Below, in pieces: positions 50,005-54,754 of a DNA stretch of 54,754 bases; position 1 is the stretch's first letter, and every line of letters starts with the position of its first letter. Location of the stretch: contig CALJLV010000077.1 of assembly GCA_937982505.1 (NCBI GenBank), positions 1 through 54,754 of the forward strand. The letters run 5' to 3'. The DNA is from an uncultured Desulfobacteraceae bacterium (GTDB lineage Bacteria; Desulfobacterota; Desulfobacteria; Desulfobacterales; UBA2174). The translations under genes and the position numbers were made by a program. A model generated the notes under the pieces. It searched no databases. It was not told the DNA's origin and saw only the letters and a program-made list of their open reading frames with translations.

Positions 50005-51234
50005 ATGTCCACCGAATACCTGGTGCTGATCATCGGCTACATGTTCGGCTTCTACATGGCCTGGAACATCGGCGCCAACGACGTGGCCAATTCCATGGCC
50101 TCCGCGGTGGGAGCCGAGGCCATCACCATCCGCCAGGCCGTCTTCATCGCCGGAATCCTCAACATCGTCGGGGCGGTCTTCATCGGCGGGCACGTGACCG
50201 AGACCATCCGCAAGGGAATCGTGGCCCCCGAGGTCCTCAGCGATCCCCACCTGACCCTCCTGGGGGCCCTGGCGGCCCTGCTGGCGGCCGCTTCCTGGGT
50301 CAGTTTCGCCACCTGGAAATCGCTGCCGGTCTCCACCACCCACTCCATCGTGGGGGCCATGATCGGCTTTGGGGTCATGGTGGGCGGCGTATCGTCGGTC
50401 AACTGGGGCAAACTGGGAGCGGTGGTGGCCAGCTGGATCATCTCGCCGGTGTTCAGCCTGGTGATCGCCTACACGGTCTTCAAAATCATCGTACGCCTGA
50501 TCCTTTCCCGGCGCGCTTCCTACCGGGCCGCCCTGCGCTGGTCGCCCCTCTTCACCGGTGCGGCGGTATTTGTGGTGGTGCTGTCGTTTCTCTTCAAGAC
50601 GCCCCTGGGCGAGAGCCTGGCCCTTAATGACTGGCAGGCCCTTGCCATCGCCACCCTGACGGCCTTGATGGGCGGATGGGCCGGCCGGCACTTTCTCACC
50701 CGGGTGGCCGGATCGGATGAACACGGCAGCGGGGCCGAGGAAATCTTTCGCCGCATTCAGATCGGCACCTCCTGCTACGTGGCCCTGGCCCAGGGGGCCA
50801 ACGATGTGGCCAACGCCATCGGCCCCCTGGCGGTGATCTATTTCCTGGTGAAAACCGGCGGCGTCGGCGACCAGGTCCCGGTACCCACCTTCCTGCTGCT
50901 CTTCGGCGGCCTGGGCATCGCCTGCGGAATCGCCATGGCCGGGCACCGCGTCATGGACACCATCGGCAAACGCATCACCACACTGACCAACACCCGCGGC
51001 TTCTCGGTGGATTTCGCCGCCGCCACCACGGTCCTGGCGGCTTCCAAACTCGGCCTGCCGGTCTCCACCACCCACGCGGCGGTGGGCGGGGTCCTGGGCG
51101 TCGGTCTGGCCCGGGGCCTGGAGGCGGTCAATTTCGGCATCATCCTCAGGATCGTCGTCTACTGGGTGCTCACGGTCCCGGCCGCGGCACTGACCAGTAT
51201 GGTCTATTTCAAGATCCTGGAGTTTTTCCTGTAA
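50005..51234 (+). CDS. pit: PiT-family inorganic phosphate transporter
   Basis: Inner-membrane metal-phosphate/proton symporter (409 aa) with about ten helices. The two PiT repeats show their signatures: GANDVANSMASAVGA (23-37) and, in the second half, AQGANDVANAIGPLA. SLPVSTTHSIVGAMIG and GLPVSTTHAAVGGVLG are the paired re-entrant motifs. A central hydrophilic loop lies between about residues 165 and 245. The start MSTEYLVLIIGYMFGFYMAWN is clear; GGGAGGACAAAGGG lies upstream. It is followed 110 bp later by the DUF47 regulator, the standard partner of low-affinity Pit transporters. Confidence 0.95.
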   Translation: MSTEYLVLIIGYMFGFYMAWNIGANDVANSMASAVGAEAITIRQAVFIAGILNIVGAVFIGGHVTETIRKGIVAPEVLSDPHLTLLGALAALLAAASWVSFATWKSLPVSTTHSIVGAMIGFGVMVGGVSSVNWGKLGAVVASWIISPVFSLVIAYTVFKIIVRLILSRRASYRAALRWSPLFTGAAVFVVVLSFLFKTPLGESLALNDWQALAIATLTALMGGWAGRHFLTRVAGSDEHGSGAEEIFRRIQIGTSCYVALAQGANDVANAIGPLAVIYFLVKTGGVGDQVPVPTFLLLFGGLGIACGIAMAGHRVMDTIGKRITTLTNTRGFSVDFAAATTVLAASKLGLPVSTTHAAVGGVLGVGLARGLEAVNFGIILRIVVYWVLTVPAAALTSMVYFKILEFFL

Positions 51235-51344
51235 GGGGTTTCGAAGGTCGTCACGAAAATCTGAAACCTTCCATTCCTGTCCCCCATCCGCTGCCGGGGT
51301 TCAGGTGGCCGGTGTCAGAGAAACACATCATCAGGAGGCCGGTC

Positions 51345-52013
51345 ATGCGGTTGCCATTCTTGTCCATGTTTCAGACGTCCCCTTTCGACGATCTCGAGGA
51401 GCATGCCGAAAAAGTCAAAGCCTGCGTGGGCGCTTTTCAGAACGCCTTCGAATGCCACCTCTCGGACCAGTGCGTCTCGTTCGAGGAACGCCGCCAGGAG
51501 GTGCATCGGCTGGAAAACGAGGCCGACGCCATCAAGCGGCGCATCCGTGGCCACCTGCCCAAGGGGACGATGCTGCCGGTGGACAAGTTCCAGCTCTTTC
51601 GCTACCTGCGTGAACAGGACAAAGTCATCGACGCGGCCCAGGACTCCCTCGATTGGCTCTCCTACCGCAAGGAGCCCGGGATTCCCGACACCCTGCACAA
51701 GGATTTCCTGATCCTGGTGGAGGCGGTCCTGCTGCCCATCGAGGAGCTCGACCACATGGTGATCGAGGCGCGGCGCTACTTCAAGACCTTCCAGGAGGAT
51801 CAGCGGGTCAGGGTCAAGCAGATCATTCGCGAGGTGCGGCGCATGGAACACGAGGCCGACAAGATGGAGGACGCCTTGAAGCGGCGCATCTTCAACATCG
51901 ATCTGGACGCGGTGACCATCTTCCACATGGTGCGGCTGGCCGAGATCATCGGGTCCATCGCCGACCATGCGGAAAATGCCGGGGACATGATGCGGGCCAT
52001 GGTGGCCAAGTAG
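51345..52013 (+). CDS. DUF47 (TIGR00153) PhoU-like phosphate transport regulator
   Basis: A cytoplasmic, all-helical PhoU-like protein (222 aa) that commonly modulates an adjacent PiT transporter. It begins MRLPFLSMFQTSPFDDLEEHAEKVKAC, has charged helices with the metal-binding-type run VHRLENEADAIKRRI and a second RRMEHEADKMEDALKRRIF, and ends IADHAENAGDMMRAMVAK; these E/D-xx-AD motifs are the PhoU hallmark. The ATG at 51345 follows AGGAGG by six bases; an in-frame GTG at 51312 is rejected. The gene pair pit-DUF47 is standard, and co-regulation is inferred from order and strand only. Confidence 0.93.
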   Translation: MRLPFLSMFQTSPFDDLEEHAEKVKACVGAFQNAFECHLSDQCVSFEERRQEVHRLENEADAIKRRIRGHLPKGTMLPVDKFQLFRYLREQDKVIDAAQDSLDWLSYRKEPGIPDTLHKDFLILVEAVLLPIEELDHMVIEARRYFKTFQEDQRVRVKQIIREVRRMEHEADKMEDALKRRIFNIDLDAVTIFHMVRLAEIIGSIADHAENAGDMMRAMVAK

Positions 52014-52036
52014 CCCTGGCCGGAATTCCGTTGCCC

Positions 52037-52273
52037 CTATCTGCCGAAAGCCCAGACGAGATAGGCCGCCAGCGCCGCCACGGCCAGGATGGCGACGGCA
52101 TAGGCGCGGGCATCAAAAGGCTTCCTGGCGATGCCATACGCGTTGGCGGGCCCGATGCGCCGCTGGCAGGCATCACAGCGGTCGGCGTTCAATTTGACGT
52201 AGCTTGAACAGTAGGGGCATTTCTTGGTGGCGTCCGGCACCCGCCGGGGTGCGGTTCCTTGGCTTTTGCCCAT
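52037..52273 (-). CDS. Small zinc-ribbon membrane protein
   Basis: A 78-aa protein of unknown function. An N-terminal polar stretch is followed by one zinc ribbon (CPYCSSYVKLNADRCDAC), a short basic linker, and a single C-terminal membrane helix (about 57-75, YAVAILAVAALAAYLVWAF). AAGGAGG lies four to five bases before the ATG. It belongs to the broad class of zinc-ribbon-plus-helix proteins whose tail faces the cytoplasm. It lies 104 bp downstream of ppiD on the same strand and is convergent with the DUF47 gene. It adds to the number of small ribbon proteins in this window, but no link to the SPFH trio is shown. Confidence 0.82.
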   Translation of the reverse strand: MGKSQGTAPRRVPDATKKCPYCSSYVKLNADRCDACQRRIGPANAYGIARKPFDARAYAVAILAVAALAAYLVWAFGR

Positions 52274-52376
52274 GGTTCCTCCTTGGCCGTCGAGCTGCTC
52301 TGCCGGCCCCGGATTGCCCGCCGAAACCGCGCCGCCGTTCGCGGCGCGGCTGGGCGGACCGACATGCGCCGGCGCA

Positions 52377-54269
52377 TCAGAGCATGTCGTGGTTGACCTC
52401 GATTCGGCCGCCGGCCCGCAGCCGGGCCAGCAGGGCCTCAAGGGCCTCGTAGGCCTTTTGCTGGTTCAACTGCGCCGCGAGCGCCTCCTTTTGCTGCTCG
52501 AAGCGGTCTTGCGGCGGCGCCTGGCGCCGCTCGAAGCGAATCACGTACCAGTTCTGATCCACCTCGAACACCTGCTCGGGCAGCGGCCTGTCGAGGCTCA
52601 GGTCAAACGCAGCGGCCGCCAGCTCCCGGGCCACGCCGATTTTCTCCACCATGCCCTGGCGGCCGAAAAGTCCGCTGTTGGCCACCGTCAGTCCGCGTTC
52701 CCGGGCCGCGGCGGCGAACTCCTGCCCGCCGCGCAGCGCCTCGAGCATGGCCTGGGCCGCCTGGCGAGCCTGTTCACGCTGTTCGGCGGCCAGGGCATCG
52801 CCGCGCACCGCATCCTTCAGGGCCTCCAGGGGCGGAATTTCTGACGGGATCTCCTCGTTGAGCTGCAGGATATAGTAGCCATCGTCGAGCTCCAGCACAT
52901 CACCCACCGTGTCGGGGGCCAGGGCAAAGGCCGCCTCGGCGAAGCGGGCCCGTTCGCCCGCCGGAAATGCGGCGGGACCTTGCCGGTCGAAGCGGGCCGT
53001 GGTTTCAAGCCGCAGCCCCTGGCTGCGGGCCGCGGCCTGGAGGTCGCTGGCATCGAAGGCGGCGTCCCAGGCGGCTTCGGCCGCCTCCCGGGCCAGGGCC
53101 TTGGCCTTGCCGGTCCGCAGCCGGGTGCGGATCTGCTCGGCAACCTCCTCCAGGGCGGGCGTGGCGGCCGGATGCCGCTTTTCCACCTTGATCACGTGCC
53201 ACCCGAACTGGGTTTGCACCGGCTCGCTGATCTGTCCGGCCTCCAGGGCAAAGGCCGCGTCGGCAAAGGGCTTGACCATCTCGCGGCGCGTGAAGCGGCC
53301 CAGATCGCCGCCCGCGGCCGCGCTGCCGTCCTGGGAGTGCTGGCGCGCCAAGGCGGCGAAATCCTCGCCGGCGCGGGCCTTTTCCATCACTTCCAGGGCC
53401 TGGCGGCGGGCGGCCTCCACCGCCTCGGCCGAATCCCCGTCGGTGGTACGGATCAGCACATGGCGGGCCTCGAGGGCGGCCTCACGGCGGAACTCGTCCG
53501 GGTGGTCATCGTAGTAGTCCTGCACCTCGTCTTCCGACAGCTCGGCCTTGTCGGCGAAAGCCTCGCCCGAAAACCGCAGATAGTGCACGCTGCGCATGGG
53601 CGCTGTCTTGTAGTCCGCCTTGTGGGCTTCATAGTAGGCGGCGGCTTGGTCGTCGGTGACGCTCAGATCGGAAAAGGCCCGGGGTTCGAAGCGCACGTAG
53701 TCGACGGCGACCTGGGTGTTGACGAAATCATACCAGCGGCGCGCCTCGCCGTCGCTGACCTGGATCGTGTCGGCCACCATGTCGCGGAGCTTGCCGATGA
53801 GCATGGCCTGGCGCTGTTCGTGTTCAAAGCTTTCCGGCGTCAGGCGATTGGCTTCCAGGAGCCGGCGGTACAGATCCGGGGCAAACCGCCCGTCGCGCTG
53901 GAAGACCTCCAGGGAGGCGATGGCCCGGGCCAGCTCCTCGTCGCTCACCCCGAGCCCCAACCGCCTGGCCTCGTTGGTCAGGAGCCGGTCGTTGACCAGC
54001 TGATCGATGGCCTGCTGCTTGAAGTTGAGCGCTTCGATCATCTCGCTGTCCAGCCGGTCGCCGAAACGCTGGCGCATCTGGTCCACCATCCGGGTGTAGG
54101 CCTCCCGGTAGGCCTCGAAAGTGATGATCGTGTCGTCGACGGTGGCCACCGTGGTCAGCCGCTGCGCGTTGAAGCTGCCGACCCCCCAGAATGCGAAAAC
54201 GATGATGATGGCCGCCAGGATGAACTTGATCATCCAGGAGCCGGCCTTCTTGCGCATCAGATCGAGCAT
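52377..54269 (-). CDS. ppiD: PpiD-type membrane-anchored periplasmic foldase
   Basis: A 630-aa peptidyl-prolyl isomerase/chaperone. A short cytoplasmic start (MLDLMRKKAGSW) leads into one membrane anchor (about 13-34, IKFILAAIIIVFAFWGVGSF), as in PpiD. A SurA-like N-terminal chaperone domain follows (about 40-210). One clear parvulin domain comes next (about 265-365, ARHVLIRTTDGDS ... GGDLGRFTRREMV ... ISEPVQTQFGWHVIKV), then a second, more degenerate parvulin-like unit, and a C-terminal helical tail. GGAGGAGAGGG precedes the ATG. An excellent sigma70-type promoter lies about 95 bp upstream. It works at the Sec translocon exit in model bacteria. Confidence 0.94.
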   Translation of the reverse strand: MLDLMRKKAGSWMIKFILAAIIIVFAFWGVGSFNAQRLTTVATVDDTIITFEAYREAYTRMVDQMRQRFGDRLDSEMIEALNFKQQAIDQLVNDRLLTNEARRLGLGVSDEELARAIASLEVFQRDGRFAPDLYRRLLEANRLTPESFEHEQRQAMLIGKLRDMVADTIQVSDGEARRWYDFVNTQVAVDYVRFEPRAFSDLSVTDDQAAAYYEAHKADYKTAPMRSVHYLRFSGEAFADKAELSEDEVQDYYDDHPDEFRREAALEARHVLIRTTDGDSAEAVEAARRQALEVMEKARAGEDFAALARQHSQDGSAAAGGDLGRFTRREMVKPFADAAFALEAGQISEPVQTQFGWHVIKVEKRHPAATPALEEVAEQIRTRLRTGKAKALAREAAEAAWDAAFDASDLQAAARSQGLRLETTARFDRQGPAAFPAGERARFAEAAFALAPDTVGDVLELDDGYYILQLNEEIPSEIPPLEALKDAVRGDALAAEQREQARQAAQAMLEALRGGQEFAAAARERGLTVANSGLFGRQGMVEKIGVARELAAAAFDLSLDRPLPEQVFEVDQNWYVIRFERRQAPPQDRFEQQKEALAAQLNQQKAYEALEALLARLRAGGRIEVNHDML

Positions 54270-54363
54270 CTCGTTATCCCTCTCCTCCCACCCTGTCCGC
54301 GGTGGCGTGCGACCGGCAGGGAAACGGCTCGCGGTCCCTGCTCAGACCCGTTAAAAGTGTGCG

Positions 54364-54392
54364 ATATTATGGGTATGGCCTCGATTTGTCAA
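54364..54392 (-). promoter_or_regulatory. Promoter of ppiD
   Basis: On the minus strand: TTGACA (54387-54392), 17-nt spacer, TAATAT (54364-54369). This is the closest match to the sigma70 consensus in the window. The start site would be near 54356, about 88 bases before the ATG at 54269. The stretch 54393-54584 holds no gene. Confidence 0.75.
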
Positions 54393-54584
54393 TAGCGTCG
54401 CAGGACCGCGGCACGGCCTCGTCAACGTTGAGGCTGACGGGGCCTTGAGGACCGTGGCGGGTTCTTGGAGGGGTGCCGGTTCATGCCCGATTCTTTCCAT
54501 CGCCAATCAGGCGACGCCCACAGGTCCACAAGGACCTCCGAAGATGCAAGAAAGGCCTGATTTTCAGCAGGGGGATTTTTAGGG

Positions 54585-54613
54585 TTGACACCGCCCGCCG
54601 GCCTCTGTTAAAA
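54585..54613 (+). promoter_or_regulatory. Promoter of tRNA-Ala
   Basis: TTGACA (54585-54590), 17-nt spacer, TTAAAA (54608-54613), placing transcription start about 8-10 bases before the mature tRNA 5' end. Confidence 0.6.
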
Positions 54614-54629
54614 GCCCGTCTCACTTCGT

Positions 54630-54705
54630 GGGGCTGTAGCTCAGCTGGGAGAGCACTTGACTGGCAGTCAAGGGGTCAGGGGTTCAAGTCCCCTCAGCTC
54701 CACCA
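54630..54705 (+). tRNA. tRNA-Ala (anticodon GGC)
   Basis: A complete 76-nt cloverleaf. The acceptor stem GGGGCTG (54630-54636) pairs with CAGCTCC (54695-54701) and includes the G3:U70 wobble pair that is the alanine identity element. The anticodon stem CTTGA/TCAAG encloses loop CTGGCAG with anticodon GGC, which reads GCC, a very common alanine codon in this GC-rich genome. The T-loop is TTCAAGT. The 3' CCA end is encoded (54703-54705). Confidence 0.97.
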
Positions 54706-54714
54706 ATGACATCC

Positions 54715-54747
54715 AAAGGATTCCGGCGATCCCGGAATCCTTTTTTT
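54715..54747 (+). terminator. Intrinsic terminator of tRNA-Ala
   Basis: GGATTCCGG (54718-54726) pairs with CCGGAATCC (54732-54740), loop CGATC, followed by T7 (54741-54747). AAA before the stem extends the pairing into the T-run. It lies ten bases after the tRNA. Confidence 0.9.
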
Positions 54748-54754
54748 ATTGGCT

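Noticed and set aside
54473..54709. 78-codon open frame at the right end
   Set aside because: It runs through the promoter and the tRNA-Ala gene and has no SD or family match.

Overview
The window is a high-GC contig end from a Gram-negative anaerobe, most likely a Desulfobacterota (deltaproteobacterial, sulfate-reducer-like) bacterium. The pointers are a tetraheme class III cytochrome c, an EF-G of the spirochaete/planctomycete/deltaproteobacterial (spdEFG1, mitochondrial-like) type, a BirA operator of the TTGTTAACC/GGTTAACAA class, a CoA-transferase/GNAT fusion, two SurA/PpiD-type periplasmic foldases, and short dispersed palindromic repeats. This is inferred from gene families; no 16S rRNA gene is present. 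The first 45 bases are Illumina adapter sequence, not genome.

Layout. 46-3667 (minus): a truncated TrkA-type gene, then a BirA-controlled biotin uptake operon, birA-bioY-bioM-bioN. 3781-6233 (plus): proline biosynthesis, proA-proB. 6270-8586 (minus): a fused ATP sulfurylase-APS kinase (PAPS synthesis) and a collapsed remnant of galE. 8587-9154: a gene-poor stretch with dispersed palindromic repeats. 9155-11516 (plus): a small unknown protein, a GT4 glycosyltransferase and a coupled methyltransferase. 11613-16006 (minus): ettA, a D-amino-acid aminotransferase and a dynamin-like GTPase. 16451-17809: a cold-shock protein and a secreted parvulin. 17977-22616 (plus): a compact sucrose cassette of PfkB fructokinase, fused sucrose-phosphate synthase/phosphatase and sucrose phosphorylase. 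22864-25699: an FmdB-type zinc ribbon, rsmG, and a CoA-transferase fused to an acetyltransferase. 26142-30987 (plus): EF-G behind a long leader with terminator-like hairpins, a RecA/KaiC-like ATPase, a crotonase and a FemAB-like DUF482 protein. 31092-36574 (minus): MaoC hydratase, eukaryote-type hexokinase, NYN-LOTUS nuclease, ExoIII, endonuclease III and a tetraheme cytochrome. 37029-40543 (plus): three consecutive zinc-ribbon proteins, the first with an SPFH domain. 40562-44513 (plus): exonuclease I, a MalY/PatB aminotransferase and a fusion of a KaiC-like domain lacking its P-loop, an XRE helix-turn-helix and a cupin. 44582-49783: a large M16 peptidase divergent from a UvrD/Rep helicase. 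50005-52013 (plus): the PiT phosphate transporter and its DUF47 partner. 52037-54269 (minus): a small zinc-ribbon membrane protein and PpiD. 54630-54705: tRNA-Ala(GGC) with its own promoter and terminator.

The genes form several coherent modules: biotin uptake under BirA; sucrose synthesis with phosphorolytic recovery; DNA repair (nth, xth, sbcB, uvrD); envelope folding (two parvulins, M16 peptidase); and phosphate uptake. The least explained parts are the SPFH/zinc-ribbon trio, the KaiC-like/XRE/cupin fusion, the sucrose cassette and the EF-G leader. Start codons were chosen from Shine-Dalgarno (SD) spacing and family length, and differ from the longest open frame for many genes. No CRISPR array, insertion sequence, integrase or prophage was seen.
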